Positions 26,018 to 35,237 of a stretch of DNA of 64,000 bases are shown here, one piece after another. This stretch comes from Glaciecola blandensis (GTDB taxonomy: Bacteria > Pseudomonadota > Gammaproteobacteria > Enterobacterales > Alteromonadaceae). The notes beneath the pieces are model-generated. The model was not told where the DNA came from, did no database searches, and saw only the letters and a program-made list of their open reading frames with translations. Positions within the stretch are counted from its first letter, which is position 1. Each line of letters starts with the position of its first letter. The DNA is taken from assembly GCF_031846165.1 (NCBI RefSeq), contig NZ_JAVRIE010000008.1, positions 15,833-79,832 of the forward strand, given 5' to 3'. The position numbers and the translations under genes are program-made.

Positions 26018-27451
26018 ATGAGTGGTTCTAGAGAGCAATTTGGCTCAAAGTTAGGATTTATTCTTGCCGCAGCTGGATCTGCAGTGGGTATTGGAAACCT
26101 AGTCGGTTTTCCAGTGGGTGCTGCAAAAAACGGCGGTGGTGCTTTTCTATTGATGTATGCAGTATTTGTTGTGTTCATCTGTCTTCCGGTTATGCTCGCA
26201 GAAATGTCAGTGGGCCGGAAAAGTCAAAAAGACCCTTTGGGAGCCTACACTAGCTTATCAAATGGCTCTCGTTCTTGGCGCATTGCGGGCTGGTTGTCAG
26301 TGATAACTCCTTTTATGATCGCGGTCTTCTACTTAGTGATTACAGTGTGGATATTTGGCTATTTGTATTCGTCAGTGATAGGTAACCTTGATGAACTGGC
26401 AAATCCAAATACTTTCGATAACTTTATCAAAGGAAACACCATTTTTATCTACATGGCTGTAGTGCTTGGAGTGGTGTATTTCATTCTTCAAGGCGGCGTT
26501 AAAGAGGGGATTGAAAAAGCGGCGAAGATTCTAATGCCTGCGCTATTCTTCATGCTTATCGCCCTAGTCATCTTTGTACTGACACGTGACAATGCAATGA
26601 AGGGGGTTGAGTTCTATTTGATTCCTGACTTCTCCAAGATAAACGCCCAAGTGATCAATGGTGCTTTATCTCAGGCCTTCTTTTCCCTGTCACTCGGCAT
26701 GGGGATCATGATTACTTATGGTAGTTATATTAACAGCAAGGCCGATGTACCAAGCTCTGCGAAACTGGTTGCTTTAACGGATACCGCTGTTGCGTTTACG
26801 GCAGGTTTGATGATACTACCGGCCATATTTTCGTTCAATCCAGAGGTGAACACCGAAGAGCTAAGCGAATCATCGATAGGCATGATCTTCTCTTATCTAC
26901 CGCAGATATTTTTGGAGCTACAGAATAGTATCGGTTATGTAGGGGCAAGTGTGGTTGCGAGTTTGTTTTTCTTGCTTGTGTTCTTCGCTGCAATTACGTC
27001 TTTAGTGTCAATTTTTGAAGTACCTGTGGCGTCACTTATGAGCGAAAAAGGCATATCGCGCAAACCGTCACTCTTGTTATGTGGTGTATTGCTGGTGGTG
27101 TTCTCTGTGATTTGTGCTTTGTCATTCGGGCACAGTGAATTCTTCACTAAGTTTGTGTCTTATGCGGGTGCTGAGCAGTCGTTCTTTCAGGTAGTTTACG
27201 ATGTGTTCTACGACACCATTTTACCTCTCAATGGTTTACTCATTTGTATTTTCGTTATGTATCGTTGGAAAAAGCATAACTTCAATGCTGAGCTTGATGA
27301 AGGTGCTCCTGCCTTCAAACACAGTTTGTTCGAACGCTATGTAAATATCTCAGTGAGTACCTTTATACCGGTGATATTACTTGGCATATTCATAAATACT
27401 GTGGCTTTGAAATACTTTGGTATTTCACTAGTGGCGAAATTGATGGGCTAA
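26018..27451 (+). CDS. Sodium-dependent neurotransmitter-symporter family transporter
   Basis: A 477-residue NSS/SNF family transporter with about 11-12 membrane helices, using the Na+ gradient to import amino acids or similar compounds. The N-terminal helix contains the signature LAAAGSAVGIGNLVGFPVGAAKNGGGAFLLMY (Na+ and substrate-binding helix 1); helix 6 has QAFFSLSLGMGIMITYGSY. The substrate is not predictable. It fits a sodium-energised cell with Na+-NQR. ATG follows AAGAAGGA. A clear terminator lies 67 bases downstream. Confidence 0.94.
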   Translation: MSGSREQFGSKLGFILAAAGSAVGIGNLVGFPVGAAKNGGGAFLLMYAVFVVFICLPVMLAEMSVGRKSQKDPLGAYTSLSNGSRSWRIAGWLSVITPFMIAVFYLVITVWIFGYLYSSVIGNLDELANPNTFDNFIKGNTIFIYMAVVLGVVYFILQGGVKEGIEKAAKILMPALFFMLIALVIFVLTRDNAMKGVEFYLIPDFSKINAQVINGALSQAFFSLSLGMGIMITYGSYINSKADVPSSAKLVALTDTAVAFTAGLMILPAIFSFNPEVNTEELSESSIGMIFSYLPQIFLELQNSIGYVGASVVASLFFLLVFFAAITSLVSIFEVPVASLMSEKGISRKPSLLLCGVLLVVFSVICALSFGHSEFFTKFVSYAGAEQSFFQVVYDVFYDTILPLNGLLICIFVMYRWKKHNFNAELDEGAPAFKHSLFERYVNISVSTFIPVILLGIFINTVALKYFGISLVAKLMG

Positions 27452-27517
27452 TTGGCTTCTTGAATGCTGAGCGAAAGGTTTAGCACAATTTGAGACATGC
27501 TACTGGTATGCAGTGTA

Positions 27518-27547
27518 AAAAAGGCGATTCTACTGAATCGCCTTTTT
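27518..27547. terminator. Terminator after the NSS transporter
   Basis: A 12-base stem (27518-27529 with 27536-27547; AAAAAGGCGATT / AATCGCCTTTTT) and 6-base loop between convergent genes. T tracts exist on both strands, so it can act in both directions for the transporter and for the minus-strand gene ending at 27586. Confidence 0.88.
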
Positions 27548-27585
27548 GATCTTACCTAGCCTAGGAAGTCATTTTACCGCTATAG

Positions 27586-28428
27586 TTAGTCGGGTAGCAT
27601 CATAAATGGTGAGGGGTATTTTAAGGTAATTTCGTTGTCTTTTAAGGTCTCACTGGCATCTATTATCTTTCCATCTATATCTAATCTCTCATCTGGCGCA
27701 AACTCAGGCAGGCTTAACTTCAACTCTTTTGCACACCAAGTGTAATACTCCTGTCTACTGGGATGCTCAGTACTGCAAAGGTTAGCTGCATAGAAAGAGC
27801 GTTCCACTCTTTTGCTCAAAGCAATAAGGGTTTGAATCACATCGTCTAGGTGTACTAGGTTTACCGGGTTCTTACCTTGAGTGATGCCTTTTTTAACTGC
27901 GATTGTATTGATAGGGTGTCGGTTTAAGCCGACTAAACCGCTGAGCCGCAATACGCTAATCTGACATTCCTTGCCTGTTTTTACAGACTTTGCCTGCAAA
28001 TATTGTTCTATTTCGACATGAGCCTCACCAGACGGTGTATTGGGAGACAAGGGGGAGTGATTATTCACTTTATGTGTCAGCGCCCCGAAGACCGAAGTAG
28101 TACTAATAAAAATGATTTGTTTCGCCTTGTTTGCAATGCAGTAATCAAGCAGTGCTTTTACTTGCTTGATAAACAGGGCTTTATCGAAGTTTCGTCTACC
28201 TGGAGGGATATTAATAACAACGTGGGCATTGCTAATCCTCTCAGGGTTTATATCCGCGTCATTAGAGAGATAAAGGTCATAGTGGAATGCCCCGATATTC
28301 TCGTTTTTCAAGGCATGTATTTTTGATTCAGAACGAGTAGAGCCGGCAACGATAGCGCCAGCTCCTTTCAATTCTCTTGCTAGAGGGTAGCCAAGCCACC
28401 CTAAACCGATAATGAGAAACTTAGACAT
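27586..28428 (-). CDS. NAD(P)-binding epimerase-like protein (YeeZ-like)
   Basis: A 280-residue protein with an N-terminal Rossmann fold: MSKFLIIGLGWLGYPLARELK, then TRSE as cofactor-phosphate determinant, and FISTTSVFG near 110 in the active-site strand. This layout matches YeeZ-type NAD(P)-dependent epimerase/dehydratases, function unknown. The ATG at 28428 is preferred to the upstream in-frame TTG-like start at 28440, because it gives the compact Rossmann start; it overlaps the yggN-like gene stop by 8 bases (28421-28428), so the two are coupled. The gene ends before the terminator at 27518-27547. Confidence 0.82.
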   Translation of the reverse strand: MSKFLIIGLGWLGYPLARELKGAGAIVAGSTRSESKIHALKNENIGAFHYDLYLSNDADINPERISNAHVVINIPPGRRNFDKALFIKQVKALLDYCIANKAKQIIFISTTSVFGALTHKVNNHSPLSPNTPSGEAHVEIEQYLQAKSVKTGKECQISVLRLSGLVGLNRHPINTIAVKKGITQGKNPVNLVHLDDVIQTLIALSKRVERSFYAANLCSTEHPSRQEYYTWCAKELKLSLPEFAPDERLDIDGKIIDASETLKDNEITLKYPSPFMMLPD

Positions 28429-29236
28429 TCTTGCTAACAAGTAACAGGTCTAGCGCTTTTAAGCCTTTGATTTGTTGCATCTTGCCTTCTGTGCTATCGA
28501 CTTCGCTTAGCATTTCGCATAGCTTTTCAGCTTCGCGTTCAATGGCTTCGGTTTTACCTTCAACTTTCGCGCTGATTTCGTCGCCCATATTTTCCATACG
28601 AGTTTCGAATGATTCCATTGAACCTTCACCATTCATCATATTGCGACCTAGTTGAACAAAGAACTCTCCCATTGCTTGTTCCATGACTTCTGAAACCATA
28701 GCGTCGATTTCTGCTTCAAAGTCAGGGCCGAAGCCAAGGTCAGATTCTAGTTTTTGAGAATCAAAAGTTACATAGTCAGGGTGCTGATAAACATGGCTTT
28801 GCAGTCCACTGTATAGTTCGTCAAGTTTACCTTGAAAGGTATCGGCTACTTTACTGTCTTTACCTAAAAAGCCTCTGAGTACTTCACTGACCGCATAGTT
28901 TGCTATTTTTACGCCTTCTGCAGCCACAGTCATGACTTGAGGGATAGTCTGCTCAATGCCGTCATAATAGCTTTTCACATAGGACGTTTCAGTTTTATTC
29001 AAATCCAGTGCTTTACCATCAACAAATACTTCATAGTTTGGTGTGATAGTGACGACTTCATCTTTCGTGGTGCTTATTGTTAGCGTGCGCTCAGCAAACT
29101 TGAAGTCACCTTCAATATTGATATTGCAATGGTCGTTGTCGAAGCTTTTTGAGTGAGCTTCAGCGTCCATAGTATAACTAGCGCTAAAGGCTGCAATAGC
29201 GCATAAACCGACGGTACCTACGATGACTTTTTTCAT
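28421..29236 (-). CDS. YggN-like (DUF2884) periplasmic protein
   Basis: A 271-residue exported protein with a signal peptide (about residues 1-27, cleaved near SYTMDAEAHS). It matches the DUF2884/YggN family: N-terminal CNINIEGDFKF followed by FVDGKALDL, then a long helical part with FETRMENMGDEIS and REAEKLCEML containing a second cysteine. Family function is unknown; it is periplasmic in enterobacteria. It is the first gene of a two-gene unit, overlapping the YeeZ-like gene by 8 bases. ATG at 29236 follows AAAGGAAATGC. A 331-base intergenic region lies upstream (see below). Confidence 0.85.
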   Translation of the reverse strand: MKKVIVGTVGLCAIAAFSASYTMDAEAHSKSFDNDHCNINIEGDFKFAERTLTISTTKDEVVTITPNYEVFVDGKALDLNKTETSYVKSYYDGIEQTIPQVMTVAAEGVKIANYAVSEVLRGFLGKDSKVADTFQGKLDELYSGLQSHVYQHPDYVTFDSQKLESDLGFGPDFEAEIDAMVSEVMEQAMGEFFVQLGRNMMNGEGSMESFETRMENMGDEISAKVEGKTEAIEREAEKLCEMLSEVDSTEGKMQQIKGLKALDLLLVSKNV

Positions 29237-29463
29237 AATGCATTTCCTTTGAATAATCAGGTTATTGTAGTGTAAAACTAGGTATCAGATAAATTAATTC
29301 CGTATGGAATAAATAAATCTGCATATATCCGATACTTAGTCCTTAGCAATCTTTGTTCCTGAAATGTAAACCTCATTAAAAACAGGGTGTTGTGAGTTTT
29401 TTGTGTTTGAGATTCGCTTGTAGGAACAGCGTAAGTGATGAAATTAATCAAGACTTAGCGATA
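29237..29463. other. Intergenic region between yggN-like and small membrane protein genes
   Basis: This stretch, with the regulatory elements described next (29464-29533), separates divergent genes. It is AT-rich, contains a short dyad ATTCC-GTAT-GGAAT near 29308 and promoter-like sequence for both sides. I see no additional open reading frame or RNA gene in it. Confidence 0.5.
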
Positions 29464-29477
29464 TTGACCAAGATCAA
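29464..29477. promoter_or_regulatory. FNR/CRP-family-like box
   Basis: TTGAC-CAAG-ATCAA matches the FNR/ANR consensus TTGAT-N4-ATCAA with one mismatch. Its centre lies about 69 bases upstream of the likely transcription start for the 63-residue membrane protein, compatible with class I activation. Inferred from pattern only. Confidence 0.4.
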
Positions 29478-29505
29478 GGCTTTAGAAAAAAGCACAGTCT
29501 CCACT

Positions 29506-29533
29506 GTGACATTGTGGCAGATTAGTGCATAAT
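29506..29533 (+). promoter_or_regulatory. Sigma70-type promoter for the 63-residue membrane protein
   Basis: GTGACA at 29506-29511 (-35) and CATAAT at 29528-29533 (-10) with 16-base spacing precede the ATG at 29568 by about 35 bases. Each hexamer matches consensus at five of six positions. Confidence 0.45.
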
Positions 29534-29567
29534 ACCGCCGTTTTCTGGCTTTCAATTTAGGAATTTT

Positions 29568-29759
29568 ATGAACGGTATACTTAGTGGTTTATTATTTGGT
29601 GCTACTGTTGTTGCACTAGTGTTGGGTTTGACTTGTATCGTCATGGCTATTTTAAGCGGAAAATCTGGCGCCGAAGGGCTGCGTGAAAAAATTGAATACG
29701 GTTTTATGGGAGTCTCAGGACTTACCGTAACCCTTGTGTTGGGCTACGCAGCAGCCTAA
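29568..29759 (+). CDS. Small membrane protein, 63 residues
   Basis: A 63-residue protein with two hydrophobic segments (about residues 3-26 and 44-62) joined by a short charged loop SGKSGAEGLREKIEYG. I do not recognise a family. The ATG follows TTTAGGAATTTT, a good Shine-Dalgarno, and a well-formed promoter lies upstream and a terminator 27 bases downstream, so it seems a complete monocistronic unit. The glycine-rich helices suggest tight helix packing or oligomerisation. Function unknown; a possible FNR-type site upstream hints at control by oxygen or respiration. Confidence 0.75.
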   Translation: MNGILSGLLFGATVVALVLGLTCIVMAILSGKSGAEGLREKIEYGFMGVSGLTVTLVLGYAAA

Positions 29760-29786
29760 AGTCGACAATGACTTTTATCGTAATAT

Positions 29787-29814
29787 AAAAAAACGCGCTA
29801 GTGCGCGTTTTTTT
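29787..29814. terminator. Bidirectional terminator at 29.8 kb
   Basis: AAACGCGC (29791-29798) pairs with GCGCGTTT (29803-29810) around a 4-base loop, extended by A4/T4. It terminates the 63-residue gene and the minus-strand MscS-like gene, whose stop codon (29798-29800) lies in the stem/loop. Confidence 0.9.
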
Positions 29815-31105
29815 GTGGACGTTCGAAACCTGAAACTCGTTGATAAGCCTGCAGTTTAAAAACGGGCAGAATTGCTAAGACATGATCAAAAATATCTGAC
29901 TGTATACCTTCATAAGTTATCCAGTCTTTTTCTCGACTGAAGCAATAAATCTCTAATGGTAAACCCACTTCAGTTGGTTTTAGCTGCCGAACCATGCAAG
30001 TCAAATCCTGATTGATAAGCTTATGTTGTTTCAAATAAGCCACTAAATAGGCTCTAAATGTACCTAAATTAGTTAGGCGGCGACAATTCAATATATCCTC
30101 TTCCGGCAAGTTTCGGGCATGACGGTCTTCTTTTAGTTGAGACTTTTTGTCAGCTAAGTACTTGTTCAACAATTGCATCCCTTCCCATTCGTTAAGCAGG
30201 TCATCATCGGCAAAACAAATAGAGTGGACATCAATATAAATCGAGCGCTTTATGCGTCTACCACCTGACTCGGTCATGCCGCGCCAGTTTTTAACGGCAT
30301 CAGTCGTCAATGAATAAGTGGGTAAAGTTGAAATAGTCTTGTCCCAATTCTGAACTTTCACAACGTTGAGACCAATCTCTAATATCTCGCCATCAACTTC
30401 ATATTTCGGCATTGCTATCCAATCGCCGGTATTGAACATTCGGTTTGCCGCAATTTGAATTCCCGCAACAAAGCCCAGAATAGTGTCTCTGAATATCAAT
30501 AACAGAACCGCTGCTACTGCGGTTAAGCCCGATAATAAATATATTGGGCTTTTACCCAGTATCAACGACAAAGTCAGGAATATGAGAATAAGGGTGAGTA
30601 CTAGCTTAGAAACCTGGATAAACCCAGTAATAGGGGCCTTTTTGGCAAGTTGGCTCTGGCTATAGATTGATTCAATTGCACTTAAAATAGCACTCAAGGT
30701 TAACCAAACAGTAATCAACAAATAAAAGGCACTCAAGTTGCTAAGCACTTTATACAGTGTTTGCTCAGGCTGGAGTAAAAGTGCATAGCTAGAATAAACA
30801 ATGATGCCCGGCACAATATGTGACAGTCGTCTGAATACGCCCGCATCTAATAGGCTATCGTCCCAAGTGTTATTCGAACGAGAGATGAGTCGCATTACTT
30901 TGAAGTGTAAGATAAAACGCGCTACCAGCAAGCCAGCTAGGGCAGCCAAGGCAATAACTGTAAAAGCAACAAGATCGTACAGCAAGGTACCTTCAACAAC
31001 CGGTATTCCTATCTTTTCTACCAACGCTAATATGGCTTCCACGATTGTAGTGCTGACTTCAGTTGTACTTTCTTGTTTCGCGATCAAGAGCGGTTCCTTA
31101 GCCAT
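29798..31105 (-). CDS. MscS-family mechanosensitive channel (YbdG-like)
   Basis: A 435-residue MscS-type channel protein. Several membrane helices occupy about residues 35-215, with the pore-lining helix followed by the MscS signature: LLIFRDTILGFVAGIQIAANRMFNTGDWI near 205-233 and the beta domain containing VDGEILEIGLNVVKVQNWDKTISTLPTY. Length and C-terminal domain resemble the YbdG/MscM group rather than the 286-residue MscS. It releases solutes on hypo-osmotic shock. The start overlaps the upstream acyltransferase by 8 bases (31098-31105), and that gene overlaps a second one by 4 bases, so all three are one operon. Confidence 0.9.
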   Translation of the reverse strand: MAKEPLLIAKQESTTEVSTTIVEAILALVEKIGIPVVEGTLLYDLVAFTVIALAALAGLLVARFILHFKVMRLISRSNNTWDDSLLDAGVFRRLSHIVPGIIVYSSYALLLQPEQTLYKVLSNLSAFYLLITVWLTLSAILSAIESIYSQSQLAKKAPITGFIQVSKLVLTLILIFLTLSLILGKSPIYLLSGLTAVAAVLLLIFRDTILGFVAGIQIAANRMFNTGDWIAMPKYEVDGEILEIGLNVVKVQNWDKTISTLPTYSLTTDAVKNWRGMTESGGRRIKRSIYIDVHSICFADDDLLNEWEGMQLLNKYLADKKSQLKEDRHARNLPEEDILNCRRLTNLGTFRAYLVAYLKQHKLINQDLTCMVRQLKPTEVGLPLEIYCFSREKDWITYEGIQSDIFDHVLAILPVFKLQAYQRVSGFERPQKNAH

Positions 31106-31988
31106 TCATCCAGGCTTTCATTCTTTCGTTTTTGTTTACCCATAACTCATTGAGCCAGACTTGAAAGCGTTCTCTGAAGGGCGCACTTTCAAAGTAGTCT
31201 CCGATAATCTCGTCGGTGACAGGTAGTACTTTTACATCTATTACAATATGTGTCATCTCGCCGCTCAGCATATCTCGCATTGGGTGGCCTGAATTGTCGG
31301 GGTAGGCGAGCGTAATATCGAGTAAGTTACTGAATTGCTCTCCCATCGCCGCGAGCGTGAAGGCAATGCCGCCTGCTTTTGGCCGCAATAAATGAGAAAA
31401 TGGACTTTGGCGAAGTTTAGCCTTATCTGGCGTGAAGCGTGTTCCTTCAACAAAATTAATAACCGAAGTAGGGCTATCTACAAACTTTGCGCAGGATTTA
31501 CGTGTCGTTTCAATATCCTTGCCCTTCAGATGCGGATTTTTAGCGACGAAGTCTTGTGTATATCGACGCATAAATGGCATGTCTAAGGCCCAGGCTGCAA
31601 TGCCCACAAATGGCAACCAGATCAATTCTTTCTTCAAGAAAAACTTTGGTGGTGAAGTATGAGAAGCACAGAAACGAATGAGTAAAATGATATCTAAGTA
31701 GCTGATATGGTTAGCAATAATCAAATACCACTTTTCTTTGCTCAAAGTCTCATCGACTTTAATTTCCACGTGAATATTATTAAAAAACTTGATCATGCCG
31801 ACGCTAATTACACTGAAAGTGCAGTAGAACCAATGCATAATGGCAAGTAGCAGTTTGCCAACAGGCTTAATTGGGATCAGAAAACGGATAATACCAAAGC
31901 AAACGATAAGCATTCCCCAGAGGCCGAGGTTGGTCATCTGCAAAACAAAGTGGATCGGGAAAATAATATAGGACTTCAGTGATTTCAT
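31098..31988 (-). CDS. 1-acylglycerol-phosphate acyltransferase family protein (second copy)
   Basis: A 296-residue membrane acyltransferase of the PlsC/YihG type with N-terminal membrane segments. The catalytic block NHISYLD (the family HX4D: here H-I-S-Y-L-D) lies near residue 92, and FVEGTRFT near 176 binds the glycerol phosphate. It closely resembles the preceding gene product (shared KKELIW, NPHLKGKD and GTRFT blocks), so it arose by tandem duplication. It probably acylates lysophosphatidate or a related lysophospholipid. Its ATG overlaps the stop of the first copy in ATGA (31985-31988); its end overlaps the MscS gene by 8 bases. Confidence 0.88.
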   Translation of the reverse strand: MKSLKSYIIFPIHFVLQMTNLGLWGMLIVCFGIIRFLIPIKPVGKLLLAIMHWFYCTFSVISVGMIKFFNNIHVEIKVDETLSKEKWYLIIANHISYLDIILLIRFCASHTSPPKFFLKKELIWLPFVGIAAWALDMPFMRRYTQDFVAKNPHLKGKDIETTRKSCAKFVDSPTSVINFVEGTRFTPDKAKLRQSPFSHLLRPKAGGIAFTLAAMGEQFSNLLDITLAYPDNSGHPMRDMLSGEMTHIVIDVKVLPVTDEIIGDYFESAPFRERFQVWLNELWVNKNERMKAWMNG

Positions 31989-32890
31989 GATTTTTGTTGC
32001 TCCATCAACTCTAACTCTTTGTTTTTTTCAGCCCACATATTATTTAGCCAATCTTGAAATTGCTCTTTTTGAGAGGGGTCATCAAAGTATTTGTCCGAAA
32101 ATACCCCTTGGGTGAACAGGTCATCGATCAGGACGGTTTTAATATTGACATTGATTGTCTTTACTTTGCCACTGACAAAATCCCAATATGACGGAATTCC
32201 ATGAGGATAGTGGATGGTAACGTCAACTAGCTTTGTTAAGCGTTTGCCCATAGCACTTAAAACGAACGCGATACCGCCGGCTTTCGGTGGTAGTAGTTTT
32301 GTGTGTACTTGACCCGATGACTCCCATTTTTTGTGAGTAAATCGCGTCCCTTCTATAAAGTTCATCACGCTCACAGGTTTGTGCTCAAACTTTTCGCACG
32401 CTTTTTTGGTGGTTTCCAAGTCTTTACCCTTCAAGTGCGGGTTTTTGGCAAGGAACGCTCGGCTATAGCGACGCATGAAAGGGAAGTCGAGAGCCCACCA
32501 GGCTACCCCTAAAAATGGCACCCAAATGAGTTCTTTTTTCAGAAAGAACTTTAGGAAGGGAATATTACCGTTAAAGACGCGCTGCAAGACTAAAATATCA
32601 ACCCAAGATTGATGATTTGAGATAACCAAATACCATTCTTTGTTGCTTAAGCCTTTTAATCCCGACACATTAAACTTGCAGCGTGAAAATACTTTCTGAT
32701 TAAGACCATTAATAAAAATCCATGCGCTTGCGCAACCGTCAAGGGGAAAAGAAACAAGCTTTTGCCAAAATTTTATTGGGATGACTTTTAATAAAGAGAG
32801 GAGAACAATAGGAATGACCCAAAAAACGGTATTGATAAAATACCCAAGCACAGAAAGGCAACCATTCATTATATGTAAAAAAGACTTCAT
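31985..32890 (-). CDS. 1-acylglycerol-phosphate acyltransferase family protein (first copy)
   Basis: A 301-residue PlsC-like acyltransferase with one or two N-terminal membrane helices (residues about 8-35). The acyltransferase block NHQSWVD (HX4D) is near residue 92 and NFIEGTRFT near 178. Close to E. coli YihG in length and motifs, although I do not assign that symbol because two copies occur. It leads a three-gene unit with the paralogue and an MscS-type channel, joined by ATGA and 8-base overlaps. ATG at 32890. The join of phospholipid acylation with a tension-sensing channel is notable but of unknown meaning. Confidence 0.88.
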   Translation of the reverse strand: MKSFLHIMNGCLSVLGYFINTVFWVIPIVLLSLLKVIPIKFWQKLVSFPLDGCASAWIFINGLNQKVFSRCKFNVSGLKGLSNKEWYLVISNHQSWVDILVLQRVFNGNIPFLKFFLKKELIWVPFLGVAWWALDFPFMRRYSRAFLAKNPHLKGKDLETTKKACEKFEHKPVSVMNFIEGTRFTHKKWESSGQVHTKLLPPKAGGIAFVLSAMGKRLTKLVDVTIHYPHGIPSYWDFVSGKVKTINVNIKTVLIDDLFTQGVFSDKYFDDPSQKEQFQDWLNNMWAEKNKELELMEQQKS

Positions 32891-33002
32891 ATATCCGTAT
32901 CGTGTTCGTTAATATTTAAACTTCGTAACCTATAATTATAACTGAACTACAGAAGCATTCCTAAATATAATCGTGCCTGTGTGACACTCTATTAGATTCA
33001 GC

Positions 33003-35159
33003 TTATTCAGGGTCGATGGTAACAATCGATAATTGGTTTTTGCCATTCCGTTTGCATTTGTATAATTCTTCGTCGGCGATGTTGATCACCTCATGCAGAC
33101 CAAGTTGGCTGCTGCCTAGTAAGCTGCACAAACCAATGCTAATTGTAAAACTAATAGGGCTTTGCATTTCCACAGGGTGGACTAATAAGTCTTGAGTTTG
33201 AACACGGATGTTGTGCATGAGTTGATGATGCGCTCTAACATCTTTACCGGCCATTAGAATAACAAACTCTTCACCACCATACCTGCCGATAATATCGGTT
33301 TCACGTTTGCAGTTTGACTGCATTAATTCTGCGAAGGCTTTTAAGCATTCATCGCCTACAGGATGGCCGTAGCTATCATTAATCAATTTGAAGTCATCAA
33401 TGTCAATCAATGCCAAACTTATGGGTTGGTGGAGACGCTGGCTAGTTTTGATTGCGTTATTCGCTATTTCATCGAAACCGCTGCGATTAAGCAGTGACGT
33501 CAATCCGTCCTCTCTCGCTTGCGCTGCCAATTGCAGATTCATTTGTTCAAGTTGAGTGGTCTTCTCATTTACCTGCTGCTGTAGCTGGTCTTCGAAGTCT
33601 CGCAATAGGTGGTGTGACTTTCTTAACTTAGCAGCTACTTCATTTATTTCCCTACTTGAAGTTGCATCTTGCTCAACTTCGAAGTTGCTAATATAGGATT
33701 CTGAACTGTTCTCCAGTAAAGCGACCAACGGTGAGGTTATTCGCTTCGATAACTTGTGAGCGATAAGTAAAAAGATCAGGATAATACCCACAACGACCAA
33801 CCAGAGTACAATAATGTGTTGGCTATATAATCGGACCAATTCTTCAGGCTGCTTGATTATGTATACGTTCCAGTTATGGCTATTTTTAACGACGTGATAG
33901 GGGTAACTTTTGTTTTTTATTGCGAGCATTGGAAACTCGGGCACAAACACGCTTTTACCTGACGTTAATTCAAACTTTTCTAAGGGCTTGAGTTTTAGCG
34001 GTGCAGAAGCATAAACGATATAATTCGATTCATCTGTAATGATAACGCTTTCTGTTTGTAGGCTATCGACCATGTTTTGGTGAAGTGTTCTGACATTACT
34101 TAAGTTCATCGCGCCAAGAAGAGCGCCCGCAAACTCACCATTTTCGATAATCGGACTAGACATTGCAATCATCGGCGCAGATATCACTCCTCGGCTCATC
34201 ATTGCTTGAGACACATAGGGAGTCATGTTTTGCTTCGCGTGTGCAAAATAGCGGCGGTCATTTACGTATCTCAGGCTTGGTGGGAGTTTACTGAGTTCTT
34301 CGTTGTACCGGGTGGGAGCAAAGAACTCTGTGTAACCGTCGGCGCGAATAACTGTAATATTGAAAAAATCAGAAAATTGTTCCTGTGATTTAACCAACAA
34401 CTTTTGCTCAAATATTTTGTCATCACTCAACGACAAAGTATTTGCCAGTTGTTGAATAACAGTAAAATGCTGATTGATAAAATTATCAGTTGCTAAACTC
34501 AAACTGTTTGCTTGCGCTCTGAGTATTTTCACAACTTGCTTTTGGTTGCGTTCGCTTGCCGAACTTGCCATTAATAATGATACGGTCACCACAGGCAAAA
34601 TCAGGGTTAGCGCACTTAGGGCGAAGATATTAGATGATAATTTTTGGTTAACCCTGCTGGCTTTTTCGTTCAGCCATCTAGTTGGCGTGAGTAGATATAG
34701 CATCGCTGCCAATGACGCATTAAATAGACCATTTAGTCCAGCTGAAGCGGCATAAATATATTCATATCCCTGAGAAATCATTACCTCTGAATAGAAGTGA
34801 ACACTCACTAATAGTAATGGGCTTCCGACAAATATCCAGAAACATAATGACGCCATAATGATAAAAAGTCGTTTCTTAATGCAAATAGCTATAAATACAA
34901 ATTCAAGCACCGTGGTGGCAATAAGAAACCAATCTTGAGCAAGCAGAAACATGGAAGTGACGCAGAAAGCAAATACAATAATAGCAGGGCTTAGGCCGAA
35001 GCTGATCAATGTAAAGAGCGCGATACCTAAGCCCCAAGACAATGTTTCAGACCCATAAACAGGGATCGCAAATAGGATATTCGCGACGAATGCGATAACA
35101 CCTAACAAACTGCCTTTTGCAAGTATATTAAGCGTGTTCTTTGTGAAAAAATCGCGCAT
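33003..35159 (-). CDS. Membrane diguanylate cyclase with periplasmic sensor
   Basis: A 718-residue signalling protein making cyclic di-GMP. N-terminal hydrophobic segments (about six, residues 15-165) resemble a MASE-type domain; a further helix at about 175-200 leads to a periplasmic sensor of the Cache type (with FFAPTRYNEELSKLPPSLRY), then a helix near 445-465, a HAMP-like linker (KRITSPLVAL) and a short coiled coil. The C-terminal GGDEF domain has RYGGEEF, and RETD five residues before it is the inhibitory I-site. Active cyclase is therefore expected. It is a tandem paralogue of the next gene. ATG at 35159. Confidence 0.9.
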   Translation of the reverse strand: MRDFFTKNTLNILAKGSLLGVIAFVANILFAIPVYGSETLSWGLGIALFTLISFGLSPAIIVFAFCVTSMFLLAQDWFLIATTVLEFVFIAICIKKRLFIIMASLCFWIFVGSPLLLVSVHFYSEVMISQGYEYIYAASAGLNGLFNASLAAMLYLLTPTRWLNEKASRVNQKLSSNIFALSALTLILPVVTVSLLMASSASERNQKQVVKILRAQANSLSLATDNFINQHFTVIQQLANTLSLSDDKIFEQKLLVKSQEQFSDFFNITVIRADGYTEFFAPTRYNEELSKLPPSLRYVNDRRYFAHAKQNMTPYVSQAMMSRGVISAPMIAMSSPIIENGEFAGALLGAMNLSNVRTLHQNMVDSLQTESVIITDESNYIVYASAPLKLKPLEKFELTSGKSVFVPEFPMLAIKNKSYPYHVVKNSHNWNVYIIKQPEELVRLYSQHIIVLWLVVVGIILIFLLIAHKLSKRITSPLVALLENSSESYISNFEVEQDATSSREINEVAAKLRKSHHLLRDFEDQLQQQVNEKTTQLEQMNLQLAAQAREDGLTSLLNRSGFDEIANNAIKTSQRLHQPISLALIDIDDFKLINDSYGHPVGDECLKAFAELMQSNCKRETDIIGRYGGEEFVILMAGKDVRAHHQLMHNIRVQTQDLLVHPVEMQSPISFTISIGLCSLLGSSQLGLHEVINIADEELYKCKRNGKNQLSIVTIDPE

Positions 35160-35237
35160 GGATGGTGTGATTAATTTTTATTCTATTTATGCGTAAACCC
35201 TAGCGCTTATCAATTTGAAAGTCTAGAATTTGATGCA

